Source: an uncultured Alphaproteobacteria bacterium (lineage in GTDB: Bacteria > Pseudomonadota > Alphaproteobacteria > HIMB59 > GCA-002718135). Taken from it: a stretch of 64,000 nucleotides of DNA. The DNA lies in NCBI GenBank assembly GCA_902524385.1, contig CABZCZ010000003.1:61112-125111 (forward strand), written 5' to 3'. Within the stretch, counting starts at the first letter, position 1. Each line of letters begins with the position of its first letter. Both the position numbers and the translations under genes were made by a program. The notes below the pieces were generated by a model, which searched no databases, was not told the origin of the DNA, and saw nothing but the letters and a program-made list of their open reading frames with translations. Shown here piece after piece: positions 55,826 through 64,000 of the stretch.

Positions 55826-56372
55826 ATTGAGAAATAAACGATTGTATTCTCTCTTTTTTATCCATAGTTTTTACACTAAAAGGAAAAATCTCTAACATCT
55901 TATCATATACATCAATTGCCTGTTGAAACTGACCCTGATGAATAAAAATTAAACCCATTCCATCTAGGGCACCAAAATGTCTTGGTTCTAATTCAAGAGT
56001 TTTAATAATGTCTTGCATAGATTGATCAAAATTACCCATCATAAAGTGAACTGTAGCTCTTTTATTCCAACCTTCTGCAAAATTAGGATCTTCTTCAATT
56101 AAATTATTAAAATATTTAATTGCTAGTGGATAATTTCTTAAATTCATAGCTTGAATACCCTTCTCGAAATATTCAATTACTTTTGGATCATCAACTTCAT
56201 ACCATATATTCCAAATGTCAGATATTAAATTTCTTATCTCATCCTGATTTTCAGTCTCATTTAATTTTTTAAACAAATTATTTAGCCGTGGATCATTTTG
56301 ATCTGCTAATGCTATCTTACTAACAAACAAAAGACTTATACTGATAATTAATATTTTAAAGATAACTCTCAT
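55818..56372 (-). CDS. Exported TPR-repeat protein
   Basis: 184-residue protein from ATG 56372, giving a signal peptide (RVIFKILIISISLLFVSKIALA); an ATG 13 codons upstream would bury that signal. The mature part has about three TPR units, including the alphaproteobacterial signature FAEGWNKRATVHFMMGNFDQS and LELEPRHFGALDGMGLIFIHQG. Likely a periplasmic protein-protein interaction module, function unknown. It overlaps the end of the TIGR03643-like gene by 17 bases. Confidence 0.85.
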   Translation of the reverse strand: MRVIFKILIISISLLFVSKIALADQNDPRLNNLFKKLNETENQDEIRNLISDIWNIWYEVDDPKVIEYFEKGIQAMNLRNYPLAIKYFNNLIEEDPNFAEGWNKRATVHFMMGNFDQSMQDIIKTLELEPRHFGALDGMGLIFIHQGQFQQAIDVYDKMLEIFPFSVKTMDKKERIQSFISQST

Positions 56373-56589
56373 ATTTAAATGATTTTTCGAATAGATTTCT
56401 TTTCTTTTCATGCTTTCTCGTTCTCCCTGTTACTCTAGTTCTCCATAACTTAAATGATCTAGGTTTCAGATTTGTTCTCATTATTTTTATAACCTCTGAT
56501 TCGGTTACACCGTGAATTCTTTTTAATTTTTCGAAAGAGGTTTTATCGCACCAGGCTAATTTAATAATATTATCTATATTCTCCTGCAT
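56356..56589 (-). CDS. TIGR03643 (DUF2805) family small basic protein
   Basis: 77-residue protein with the pattern IIKLAWCDKTSFEKLKRIHGVTESEVIKIMR then LKPRSFKLWRTRVTGRTRKHEKKR, matching the TIGR03643/DUF2805 family. The HTH-like middle and basic C-terminus suggest nucleic-acid binding (inference). In many marine bacteria the family accompanies photolyase/cryptochrome genes, none of which is here. Divergent from the GST gene by only 40 bases. Confidence 0.85.
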   Translation of the reverse strand: MQENIDNIIKLAWCDKTSFEKLKRIHGVTESEVIKIMRTNLKPRSFKLWRTRVTGRTRKHEKKRNLFEKSFKYESYL

Positions 56590-56629
56590 ATTATGAATAT
56601 AGTTCTCTATTAATTAAATTCTAAAAAAA

Positions 56630-57253
56630 ATGATTGATTTGTATTCATCACCTACCCCTAATGGTCGAAAAATTAGCATTATGCTTGAAGAATTAGGTGT
56701 GGATTTTAATCCTATTTTAATAAATTTAGATAAAAAAGAGCAATTTAGTGAAGAGTTTTCAAAAATATCTCCTGCAAATAAAATTCCTGTAATTGTAGAT
56801 AATGATAACAACCAAACAGTATTCGAATCCGGGGCAATCCTTCTTTATCTGGCAAAAAAATATGATAAATTTCTAAATAAAGATAAGTATTGGGAAATAA
56901 TACAATGGGTTTTTTTTCAAATGGCTTACGTAGGGCCAATGCTAGGCCAGGCTCATCAATATTTATTTTATCATCCTGGTAAAAGCAAATTTGCAGAAGA
57001 TAAAACAAAAGGCTATGCACAACATATATATTCAATTTTGGATAAAAGACTTTATAAACAAGAATATTTTTCGGATACCTATTCAATAGCTGATATTTCA
57101 ATTTGGCCTTGGACAGCTCGTTATGAAAGACATCAAATAAATTTGCATGATTATCCAAATGTATTGAGATGGTATAAACAAATATCAACAAGACCTGCTG
57201 TTATTAAAGGATATAATTCTGTAGGCGAAAATTATGAAATCCCTAAACCTTAA
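56630..57253 (+). CDS. Glutathione S-transferase-like protein (YghU/GstB-like group)
   Basis: 207-residue GST. The thioredoxin-fold N-terminus has DLYSSPTPNGRKISIMLEELGV (TPNG at the active site in place of Tyr/Cys), SPANKIPVIVDND and VFESGAILLYLAKKY for glutathione binding; the helical C-terminus includes SIADISIWPWTARYERHQI. The TPNG start is typical of the YghU/disulfide-bond-oxidoreductase-like GSTs. Substrate unknown. Its stop shares TTAA with the LysE gene. Confidence 0.9.
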   Translation: MIDLYSSPTPNGRKISIMLEELGVDFNPILINLDKKEQFSEEFSKISPANKIPVIVDNDNNQTVFESGAILLYLAKKYDKFLNKDKYWEIIQWVFFQMAYVGPMLGQAHQYLFYHPGKSKFAEDKTKGYAQHIYSILDKRLYKQEYFSDTYSIADISIWPWTARYERHQINLHDYPNVLRWYKQISTRPAVIKGYNSVGENYEIPKP

Positions 57254-57858
57254 TTGTTGTAAAATAATACTGAGCCTGCGGTTATAATTAAAAGGATTGC
57301 TAAAAACCATTCAACAATTTTTTTTAATTGTTCATTGTTAAGATATTGTCTGATTACACTTCCTCCATATGCCCATATACTAATGGAAGGAATATTAACT
57401 ACTGTAGACATAATAACCATAAATAGTGTTCCAATTATTATATTTTCATCTTTTGGATAATATAATGTTACTGCAGTTGAACAGATTACCCAAGCTTTTG
57501 GATTTACAAATTGAAACAAAATTGCTTCATGATATTTTAATGGTCTTGATCTATCTTTTGTCTTTGAAATATTTAAAGACCCAAACATTTTATATGCTAA
57601 ATAAAGAATGTAGCCTGCTCCAACATATCTTAAAATTTCATATAGTATAGGATAGGTAATAAACAAAGATCCAAGACCTAGACATACAAGTGCTAATTGC
57701 AAACCATGACCAGAAGGAATGCCAAAAATATTAGGTATAGATCTTATAAATCCAAATTTTATACCTGATGCAGTTAAAATACTATTGTTTGGACCTGGAG
57801 TTACGTACATAATAAAATTATACACTGCTAAGGCAGCTATTAATTCCCATGTAATCAT
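57250..57858 (-). CDS. LysE/RhtB family exporter
   Basis: 202-residue inner-membrane protein with six hydrophobic segments. The family start YVTPGPNNSILTASGIKFGF and the GHGLQLALVCLGLGSLF segment, plus FQFVNPKAWVICSTAVTLYY, identify the LysE/RhtB amino-acid exporters. Substrate cannot be told. It follows yajQ by 2 bases as the last gene of dedA-like, rmuC, yajQ, lysE on the minus strand. Confidence 0.92.
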   Translation of the reverse strand: MITWELIAALAVYNFIMYVTPGPNNSILTASGIKFGFIRSIPNIFGIPSGHGLQLALVCLGLGSLFITYPILYEILRYVGAGYILYLAYKMFGSLNISKTKDRSRPLKYHEAILFQFVNPKAWVICSTAVTLYYPKDENIIIGTLFMVIMSTVVNIPSISIWAYGGSVIRQYLNNEQLKKIVEWFLAILLIITAGSVLFYNN

Positions 57859-57860
57859 TT

Positions 57861-58346
57861 TTAATCTCTAAAATTTACAAATTGGACTGGTATACCTATT
57901 TTAGCATCCTCAATAAGCTTCATTACACTTTGTAAATCATCTTTTTTCTTTCCTTCAACACGAAGTTCATTCCCATTGATCTTTACTTGAACTTTTAATT
58001 TAGAACTTTTGACATCAGAAGTAATTTTTTTACACAGGGATTGCTCAATTCCTTCTACTAATTCATACGTCTGACGAATTTTATTTCCCCCAGCTTTTTC
58101 CATATCATTTTTTTTTAAACATAAAGGGTCAACTTTTCGTCTAACAAAATGAGTAACGAGCATGTCATTTACTTGACCAGCTTTCATTTCATCATCAGTA
58201 ATAACAACTATAGTATTTTCTTTTTTTTCAATTGAAGTATCTGATCCTTTAAAATCGTACCTCGTTGTAATTTCTCTTGTCGCATTTCCTAGTGCATTAT
58301 TAATTTCTTGATGATCTAATCTGTTTACAATATCAAAACTAGGCAT
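57861..58346 (-). CDS. yajQ: YajQ family nucleotide-binding protein
   Basis: 161-residue protein starting MPSFDIVNRLDHQEINNALG, with EITTRYDFKGSDTSIE, KVDPLCLKKNDMEKAGG and the ending LIEDAKIGIPVQFVNFRD, all characteristic of YajQ. Family members bind nucleic acids or cyclic di-GMP in some pathogens; the role here is unknown. Length normal. It is placed 4 bases after rmuC. Confidence 0.95.
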   Translation of the reverse strand: MPSFDIVNRLDHQEINNALGNATREITTRYDFKGSDTSIEKKENTIVVITDDEMKAGQVNDMLVTHFVRRKVDPLCLKKNDMEKAGGNKIRQTYELVEGIEQSLCKKITSDVKSSKLKVQVKINGNELRVEGKKKDDLQSVMKLIEDAKIGIPVQFVNFRD

Positions 58347-58350
58347 TTAT

Positions 58351-59313
58351 TTAGTTTATTACATCGTCATTTATATCTGGCAACTGTTTTTTAGTGCTTA
58401 ATCTTCCTAATTTTTTCATCTTTTCTACTTTTTTAGTCAAACTTCCTGAACCATCTTGCAATCTTTGTTTAGCTTCATCCATTTTTGATTTAGCTAAATC
58501 TATTGACTGATTAGCTTTTACAAACGACTCATATACACTGACTGTTTTATCATAAATATCTGATGCGGCTGATGCTATATCTTTTATTGTTTTAGATTGT
58601 TTATCAACCCGCCACATATTTTCTACAGCTTTAAGTAAAAAGGGTAAAGTTGATGGCCCAACAATAATTATTTTATTGTTCCATGAATCTTCGATAAGTT
58701 TATTTGCCTCATTATATAAAGTAAGTAATGCTGGTTCAATTGGAACAAACATTAAAACATTATCAATTGTATTGATTCCATATATTTTTGAATAATTATC
58801 TTTACTCAAACTTCTAATCGAAGTTTTTGTTGAATCCAAAAATCTTTTCAAAAATATCTTCTTTTGTTGATTGTCATTTGTATTAGAATAATCATGCCAA
58901 GAATCTAAAGAAACTTTTGAATCTATAATTATGTGTCTATTACCTGGCATATGGACAATTACATCGGGTTTTTGTAAATTACCATCTTCATCTCTAAAAG
59001 TTTTTTGAGTTGAGTACTCTTCTCCTTCTCTCAAACCAACACTATCTAAAATATTTTTAAGTACAAATTCTCCCCAAGGACCTTGTTGAAGCGCGCCACC
59101 TCTAATTAATGTATTCTCAATTCTGTCTTGAGCTAAATTAAAATTTTGTAAAGATTGCTGAATTGATTGCATGTGATTTTTTAAGGAAGTAAGATCATTA
59201 TCATCTTTTATTTCAGAATGTTTTGTTTTGCGAAGAAAAAATAAAATTGATAAAAAACCAATTCCAGAAAAAAAACCAACAATGAAAACAAATATAAGAT
59301 TTTCAAACATCAC
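58351..59313 (-). CDS. rmuC: DNA recombination protein RmuC-like
   Basis: 320-residue protein with an N-terminal membrane anchor (ENLIFVFIVGFFSGIGFLSILFF), a coiled segment, and the RmuC nuclease-like core: RGGALQQGPWGEFVLKNILDS, EDGNLQKPDVIVHMPGNRHIIIDSKVSLDSWHDY, VLMFVPIEPALLTLYNEA and IIIVGPSTLPFLLKAVENMW. Escherichia coli RmuC suppresses short-inverted-repeat recombination; the Asp...DSK arrangement resembles PD-(D/E)XK nucleases. Shorter than E. coli RmuC, mainly in the coiled part. 3 bases downstream of the DedA-like gene. Confidence 0.9.
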   Translation of the reverse strand: MMFENLIFVFIVGFFSGIGFLSILFFLRKTKHSEIKDDNDLTSLKNHMQSIQQSLQNFNLAQDRIENTLIRGGALQQGPWGEFVLKNILDSVGLREGEEYSTQKTFRDEDGNLQKPDVIVHMPGNRHIIIDSKVSLDSWHDYSNTNDNQQKKIFLKRFLDSTKTSIRSLSKDNYSKIYGINTIDNVLMFVPIEPALLTLYNEANKLIEDSWNNKIIIVGPSTLPFLLKAVENMWRVDKQSKTIKDIASAASDIYDKTVSVYESFVKANQSIDLAKSKMDEAKQRLQDGSGSLTKKVEKMKKLGRLSTKKQLPDINDDVIN

Positions 59314-59316
59314 TAA

Positions 59317-59733
59317 TCAGATAAGATATAAATATATTATCAAATATCTAGCAATTTTCCCAATAGATACAAATATTAAAAAAAAAGTAATATTATATTT
59401 TACTGTACCTGCTGCAAATGCGATTGGATCTCCAATAATAGGCACCCATGAAAATAATAATGACCATTTTCCATACTTTTTGAAAATATCTGTTGCTTTT
59501 TGTAATAAATATTTATTTACTGGAAACCAAGGTTTCTTAATAAGAAAATTTACAAAGTAACCACATATCCAACTGATTAGAGATCCTAAAATATTACCTG
59601 CTGAAGCAAAAAATAATAATAAAAATGGATTATACTTATTAGATAATAATAGTGCGGATAAATATGTCTCTAAAGCAAAAGGAAAAAAAGTACCTAAAGA
59701 CAAACAAAAAATAAATAATGATGAATAGATCAA
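59317..59733 (-). CDS. DedA/YqaA-like VTT-domain membrane protein
   Basis: 138-residue membrane protein with about four hydrophobic segments, including a possible re-entrant region (GNILGSLISWICGYFVNFLI) and SWVPIIGDPIAFAAGTVKYN, the diagnostic YqaA/DedA-like motif. The family includes flippase-like and putative proton-coupled proteins; the YqaA subgroup is short as here. First gene of the set with rmuC, yajQ and lysE; divergent from the M24 peptidase across 49 bases. Confidence 0.88.
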   Translation of the reverse strand: MIYSSLFIFCLSLGTFFPFALETYLSALLLSNKYNPFLLLFFASAGNILGSLISWICGYFVNFLIKKPWFPVNKYLLQKATDIFKKYGKWSLLFSWVPIIGDPIAFAAGTVKYNITFFLIFVSIGKIARYLIIYLYLI

Positions 59734-59782
59734 AGTATTTCTTATTGTTAATTTATGTTAATGGTATGTTACTTATCAATTT

Positions 59783-60934
59783 ATGAACGATTTTCCAAAA
59801 AAAGAATTTATTTCCAGAATTGAAAAAATACAAATACATATTGAAAAAGAAAATATTGATGCACTTATTATAACTTCACCTTCAAATTTTAGATATTTCA
59901 CTGGACTTGATAGTAATTTTTGGGAAAGTCCTACAAGACCTTGGTATTTAATTATTTCAAAAAAAAATCCAATAAAAGCTATAATACCATCTATTGGTAT
60001 TACAGCTATGCAAAGAACATTAGTCAATGATATCGAAACTTGGGAGTCTCCAAATCCAAAAGATGAAGGAATATCTTTATTAAAAAAAAACATTAAAAGT
60101 TTTCCTAAAAGTTCAAAAATCGGATTTGAATTAGGAAATGAAACTTTTTTGCGAATGAGTATCAACGATTATCAGGATATTCAAAAAAATTTATTAGAAT
60201 ATAATTTTGTTGATGCTAGTAAAATACTTTGGAGTATAAGAAAAATAAAATCTGAAATAGAGATCAATTGTATTAAAGATATTTGTTCTATTGCAAGTAA
60301 GGTATTTGATAATTTTCCACAAAAAATTAAGTTAGGAATGAGTGAAAAACAAATTGCATCGATATTTAAAAAAGAATTAATTGAGAATGGTGCAGATTAT
60401 ATTCAATACATGGCGTGTGCTTCGGGACTCAATGGATATAATCAGATCATCTGTAACCCAACAGATAGAGTAATTAAAGATGGTGATATTCTAATTATTG
60501 ATACTGGTTCTACATTAAATGGATATTTCTGTGATTTTGATAGAAATTTTGGATTTGGAAATATAAGTCAAAAAACTTTAGATGCTTATAATAAATTATG
60601 GGATGCTACAGAAAAAACTTTAGAAATAATTAAGCCTGGTATTAGCTGCAAAGAAATTTATGAGTCACTAAATAATAATTTGTTTTCGAGCAATATTAAA
60701 AATACAATTGGAAGGATGGGGCATGGTTTTGGTCTTCAGCTGACAGAACCGCCAAGTATTATGAATGATGACAACACAATTTTAGAAAAAAACATGATCT
60801 TAGCTTTAGAGCCAGCAATCGAGATTGAAAATAGTTTGATATTAGTTCATGAAGAAAATATATTAATTACTGAAAATGGTTACAGATTATTAACCTCAAG
60901 AACTCCAAAAAAATTACCTATAGTTAATATTTAA
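59783..60934 (+). CDS. Xaa-Pro peptidase / creatinase-fold (M24) hydrolase
   Basis: 383-residue protein with an N-terminal creatinase domain (ALIITSPSNFRYFTGLDS) and the C-terminal pita-bread domain. Metal ligands are visible: two Asp in LIIDTGSTLNGYFCDFDRNF, His in RMGHGFGLQLTEPPSI, Glu in ILALEPAIEI and Glu in LVHEENILIT. This is the dinuclear set of aminopeptidase P/prolidase, so it is probably a true peptidase; creatinase- or ectoine-hydrolase-like use is less likely but possible. It ends 17 bases from the M20 gene stop. Confidence 0.9.
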   Translation: MNDFPKKEFISRIEKIQIHIEKENIDALIITSPSNFRYFTGLDSNFWESPTRPWYLIISKKNPIKAIIPSIGITAMQRTLVNDIETWESPNPKDEGISLLKKNIKSFPKSSKIGFELGNETFLRMSINDYQDIQKNLLEYNFVDASKILWSIRKIKSEIEINCIKDICSIASKVFDNFPQKIKLGMSEKQIASIFKKELIENGADYIQYMACASGLNGYNQIICNPTDRVIKDGDILIIDTGSTLNGYFCDFDRNFGFGNISQKTLDAYNKLWDATEKTLEIIKPGISCKEIYESLNNNLFSSNIKNTIGRMGHGFGLQLTEPPSIMNDDNTILEKNMILALEPAIEIENSLILVHEENILITENGYRLLTSRTPKKLPIVNI

Positions 60935-60951
60935 TTTTAACTTAATAAATA

Positions 60952-62307
60952 TTAGTATTTGGAAAAATTTTCCATTATTGCAGCGGCATATTTTATACCT
61001 TTTATATAGTTTTCAACTTTTATATTTTCGTCAGGCGCATGAAGATTAGCACCAGGATTAGCAAAACCGGTTAATACACATGGCATCCAAACATGTTTCA
61101 ATATAGTTCCTTCTGCTGAAACACCATTTACAACAGGTTTTTCACCAAATACTTCCTCTGCAGCTTTAATGATAGCTAGAGATATATCCTCTTTAACAGA
61201 AATTTTGTAAGGAGGTTCTGCTGCATCGAAAGCTTTAACCTCGAGATGACCAAATCCATGCTCAATCAAATGATTTTTTAGTTTTTTTATACATTTTTGT
61301 GGATTCATATTTGGAAGTAACCGAAAATCTATTCGAACTTTTGCTTCGCTTGGTACAATAGTTTTGTGTCCAGGGCCAGTGTATCCTGAAATCATTCCTT
61401 GAATATTTGCAGTTGGCTCATATGTTCTTGCTTTAATAGCCTCAACTCCATCTCTATTTAAAACAAAATTATCAATACCAAATTCTGATTTTAAAGCTGA
61501 TAAATCTACCCTTTCATTTTTTTCATTTAGTAAATTTATTTCTTCTTCTCCTAATTCGTATAATCCCTCGTACCAATCCTTAATTAATATTTTCCTATCT
61601 CTTGTCATTATAGTTGATAAGGCATGGACCAATTCCCAAGGAGGACTTGGAACTAATGGAAAATTAAGAGAGTGAATATCTTTTTTTCCTCCTCTTGCAA
61701 TTAATTCCACAAATAAAACTGATTTTAAACCAAGCTCTACCTCTGGCACTTTAGCAAATTCGTCAACTGTTCCATCTAAGCAGTGCATTCCATCAGCTTC
61801 TAAGAGTTTTTTATTTTTCTCGACCCATGGACCAAGATGAACAGAACCTATTTCTTCTTCTCCTTCATAGAAAAATTTTAAATTTAATGGTACTTCACCT
61901 CTTACTTTTAAAAATGCTTTTGCTGCTTTATTAAAAGCTAATAAACCACCTTTGTTGTCAGTAGCGCCTCTTCCATAAATTACATTATCAACGAGGGCAC
62001 CAGACCATGGACCTCCATGCGACCACTTTTCAATAGGTTCTGGTGGTTGAACATCATAATGAGAATAACAAAATAATGTTTTTTTGGAATTTGAAGATTC
62101 TAAATGCCCAAACACTAAGGGAGGGCCATCGGGTATCTCATGTAACTCAGCAGGTAAGCCATCCTTGTGCATTTTCTCAACAACATAATTTGCACATTCT
62201 TCTAAACCTAATTTTTGAGCAGATACTGAAGGCTTTCTTATAAATTCTTGCAAATCCTTTATATATTCGTCTACATTATCATCTATATATTTATATATAT
62301 CTTTCAT
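60952..62307 (-). CDS. M20 family metallodipeptidase
   Basis: 451-residue zinc peptidase of the M20/CNDP-dipeptidase group. Metal motifs: LFCYSHYDVQPPEP, YGRGATDNKGGLLAFNKAA, FFYEGEEEIGSVHLG with the catalytic Glu, and the last His in AEGTILKHVWMP and GANLHAPDENI. Length and layout (dimerisation insert in the middle) match cytosolic dipeptidases. Starts ATGA-overlapped with the SDR gene upstream. Confidence 0.92.
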   Translation of the reverse strand: MKDIYKYIDDNVDEYIKDLQEFIRKPSVSAQKLGLEECANYVVEKMHKDGLPAELHEIPDGPPLVFGHLESSNSKKTLFCYSHYDVQPPEPIEKWSHGGPWSGALVDNVIYGRGATDNKGGLLAFNKAAKAFLKVRGEVPLNLKFFYEGEEEIGSVHLGPWVEKNKKLLEADGMHCLDGTVDEFAKVPEVELGLKSVLFVELIARGGKKDIHSLNFPLVPSPPWELVHALSTIMTRDRKILIKDWYEGLYELGEEEINLLNEKNERVDLSALKSEFGIDNFVLNRDGVEAIKARTYEPTANIQGMISGYTGPGHKTIVPSEAKVRIDFRLLPNMNPQKCIKKLKNHLIEHGFGHLEVKAFDAAEPPYKISVKEDISLAIIKAAEEVFGEKPVVNGVSAEGTILKHVWMPCVLTGFANPGANLHAPDENIKVENYIKGIKYAAAIMENFSKY

Positions 62308-63014
62308 TTTTTATCCTCATTAGATAAATCCCATGCATTTACATGCTTTCCTACAAGATGTTTATATTTTCCAGAAGCTAATTTCAAAAAAGCTGGAGTC
62401 AATTCAATTGGATTTACCCATTTCTTTTTATATTCATCAGTATAGTTTTGTTCTGACATGGGAGTATTCATAAACATTCCAGGAGTAATAGTAAATACTT
62501 GAATACCAATACTAGAACCTTCAATAGATAAGCTTTTCATTAATCCTTCTAAACCATGTTTTGCTGCACAATAGGCACTTTCATTATCAAAACCTTCTAC
62601 ACCAGCACGTGATGAGACAAAAATTATTATGCCTCTTCCATTTTTTTTCATATTATCCCAGACAAATTTAGATAAAAGAAATCCACTATTTAAGGAAATA
62701 TTAAGTACATCATTCCAATATTTTTTGTCAGTATTTTCGAATGATTTTGGGATAAGAATTGCAGCATTATGTATTAAAATATCAATTGATTTTTGTTCTT
62801 TAGATAAATTAAGAAATATTTTTTCTAAATTATCTATTTTGCTTAAATCACATTCAATATTTTTTGCATTGCGAATATTATTTTTTATAAGTTTTTTATG
62901 ATCAATATCTAATAAAAATAAATTAGCTTTTTTTTCTGAGAATGCTTTTGAGACTGCAAAACCTAAACCATCTGCTGCTCCAGTAATAAGAATATTTCTG
63001 TTTGAAAAATCCAT
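62304..63014 (-). CDS. Short-chain dehydrogenase/reductase
   Basis: 236-residue SDR with ILITGAADGLGFAVSKAFSEK for NAD(P), LIHNAAIL, FVSSRAGVEGFDNESAYCAAKHGLEGLM (Ser-Tyr-Lys complete) and TITPGMFMNTPM. Probably a soluble sugar- or alcohol-type dehydrogenase. It lies 2 bases after the Gfo/Idh/MocA gene and overlaps the M20 gene as ATGA, so the three are likely one transcript. Substrate unknown. Confidence 0.9.
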   Translation of the reverse strand: MDFSNRNILITGAADGLGFAVSKAFSEKKANLFLLDIDHKKLIKNNIRNAKNIECDLSKIDNLEKIFLNLSKEQKSIDILIHNAAILIPKSFENTDKKYWNDVLNISLNSGFLLSKFVWDNMKKNGRGIIIFVSSRAGVEGFDNESAYCAAKHGLEGLMKSLSIEGSSIGIQVFTITPGMFMNTPMSEQNYTDEYKKKWVNPIELTPAFLKLASGKYKHLVGKHVNAWDLSNEDKK

Positions 63015-63016
63015 TT

Positions 63017-64000
63017 TTATAAATCAATCCATTTTCTTTCTTTTGTAGATTGGAAAACTGCATCAACAACAACTTGATTTTTTAATCCATCTTCAAATGT
63101 TGAACCTTCATTTAAAGACCGGTTTTCCTTAATCGCTGAAGTTAATTCTTCTAACAAACTAACTACTGAAACATTCCAAATACCTTTATTAACACCATCA
63201 AGTGAAGCGTTAGGATCTTCAAAAAATAATTTTTTAAAGTCTTCCCCTTTTTTTGCAAATAAAATTTCTTCTGTCTTGTCTTCTAGAATGATAGTGCCCT
63301 CTGATCCAAAAATTTGAGTTTTATTACCTAAAGAATGGCTAACAACACCACTCATAAAAACATTAGCGAGACCGCCATTTAATAACTCTAAAGAAAAGTA
63401 AGATAAATCATCGGCTGTAGCTTGCCATTTTTCTTTAGTGTTTTTATCCAATCTATTTTCTATAATTGTTAAAGCTTGTCCAAACACAGATTTTATTTCA
63501 CCACACCACCATCTTATGAGGTCTACTTGATGAGATCCATTTGCTCCCATTCTTCCTCCTCCTCTGCTACTTAAACTCCACCAATCATCTTTGGGTCTTG
63601 ATGAAGGATCTAGCCAACTATTAGAAACATTTAAAATGTTTATGTGTTGAATTTTGCCAATTTCTCCAATCGAAATCCATTCTCTAATTTTTTTTCTATT
63701 GGGATTAAATCTTAATTCATGATCAATCATATGAATTTTATTATACTTTTCTGCAGTTTCTAACATTTGAGTCGCCTCTTTAGCATTCATAGCAGTAGGC
63801 TTTTCACATAAAACGTGAGCTCCTTTTTGAAGAGATTTTAAAGTAATTGGTGCATGTAAATCTGTTGGAGTAGCAATACAAACTAAATCAAGCTCATTTT
63901 CATCAATCATTTTTTCCCAATTATCGTAATAGTTTTTTATGTTAAATTCTTCAGCACAAGCTTTAGCACTTTCTAGCCTAAATGAAGATAGACAGGTAAC
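63017..64000 (-). CDS. Gfo/Idh/MocA family oxidoreductase, 5' end beyond window
   Basis: 327 codons are visible and the frame stays open to the right edge (VTCLSSFRLESAKACAEEF before the first internal Met at 63910), so the N-terminal GxGxxG lies outside. Visible motifs: DLVCIATPTDLHAPITL, ALHVLCEKP-type segment GAHVLCEKPTAMNAKEATQ, HELRFNPNRKKIREWI and GGGRMGANGSHQVDLIRWWCGEI with the catalytic His pattern, as in NAD-dependent sugar/inositol dehydrogenases. Truncated by the window, not by mutation. Leads the group Gfo-SDR-M20. Confidence 0.88.
   Translation of the reverse strand, partial: VTCLSSFRLESAKACAEEFNIKNYYDNWEKMIDENELDLVCIATPTDLHAPITLKSLQKGAHVLCEKPTAMNAKEATQMLETAEKYNKIHMIDHELRFNPNRKKIREWISIGEIGKIQHINILNVSNSWLDPSSRPKDDWWSLSSRGGGRMGANGSHQVDLIRWWCGEIKSVFGQALTIIENRLDKNTKEKWQATADDLSYFSLELLNGGLANVFMSGVVSHSLGNKTQIFGSEGTIILEDKTEEILFAKKGEDFKKLFFEDPNASLDGVNKGIWNVSVVSLLEELTSAIKENRSLNEGSTFEDGLKNQVVVDAVFQSTKERKWIDL

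Noticed and set aside
56815..56840. TTCGAATCC-like string resembling a tRNA T-loop
   Set aside because: It lies inside the GST coding frame (VFESGAIL) and no cloverleaf arms can be formed around it.
56745..57191. 148-residue frame on the minus strand
   Set aside because: Antisense shadow of the GST gene, with no family features and no ribosome site.
59228..59560. 110-residue plus-strand frame
   Set aside because: Overlaps the conserved RmuC anchor and DedA-like gene on the other strand, and lacks any recognisable pattern.
1..64000. CRISPR arrays, insertion sequences, integrases, phage genes, riboswitches, rRNA or tRNA genes
   Set aside because: No regularly spaced repeats, transposase or integrase motifs were seen, and spacers (all below about 141 bases) are too short or lack structure.

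Overview
The window is a dense, strongly AT-rich stretch of bacterial chromosome with about 62 protein genes, no recognisable RNA genes, mobile elements, CRISPR arrays or phage genes, and no gap longer than about 140 bases. Gene content and order point to an alphaproteobacterium: lysC-rodZ-ispG-hisS-prfA divergent from ubiG, a bolA / DnaJ-like / cobS / cobT block, aroK-aroB-CorC, a class I lysyl-tRNA synthetase, a COQ9 homologue, a split transhydrogenase pntAA-pntAB-pntB, and an alphaproteobacterial-type S21. The AT bias, short spacers and overlapping genes suggest a streamlined marine lineage (SAR11-like or HIMB59/AEGEAN-169-like). The presence of both phosphofructokinase and pyruvate kinase slightly favours the latter kind, but the sequence alone does not decide it.

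Layout. 1-8248: translation, isoprenoid, cell-shape and aspartate-family genes, ubiG, an NDUFAF5-like methyltransferase, argJ. 8313-16856: secA, accA with a large secreted helical protein and a tiny membrane protein, shikimate genes aroK-aroB, a CorC/CNNM protein, BolA. 16880-22431: DnaJ-like, cobS-cobT, tgt with a queuosine-precursor transporter, rpmB. 22475-26440: a MarR-lysK-pyrD-HAD operon with a palindromic operator. 26460-31704: adrenodoxin-type ferredoxin, flavodoxin, TrxR-like ferredoxin-NADP reductase, haem A synthase, two SDRs and a DUF6134-like protein. 31701-44070: pfkA, COQ9-like, deformylase, S21, transhydrogenase, ABC1 kinase, PepF, acyl-CoA synthetase, pyruvate kinase. 44063-51541: aminotransferase, TSUP permease, a two-gene saccharopine-type lysine catabolism pair, uvrB, HIBYL-CoA hydrolase. 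51550-64000: dimethylglycine/sarcosine dehydrogenase-like enzyme, AsmA-like protein, AEC and LysE transporters, GST, YajQ, RmuC, and a peptidase / SDR / Gfo-Idh-MocA catabolic group running off the right edge.

Functionally this is mostly core metabolism: glycolysis (pfkA, pyk), respiration and NADPH supply (pnt, ctaA, CoQ factors), lysine and valine breakdown, methylated-glycine use, and queuosine salvage. Genes are packed as short opposing operons. Eleven of thirteen tail-to-tail junctions overlap by exactly 4 or 8 bases at their stop codons. I found no clear undescribed system. The best leads are the MarR/operator/lysK arrangement, a short ORF with a ribosome site overlapping the rpsU start, the small membrane protein plus 595-residue secreted protein linked to accA, cobS-cobT without cobN nearby, and an SDR lacking its catalytic tyrosine.
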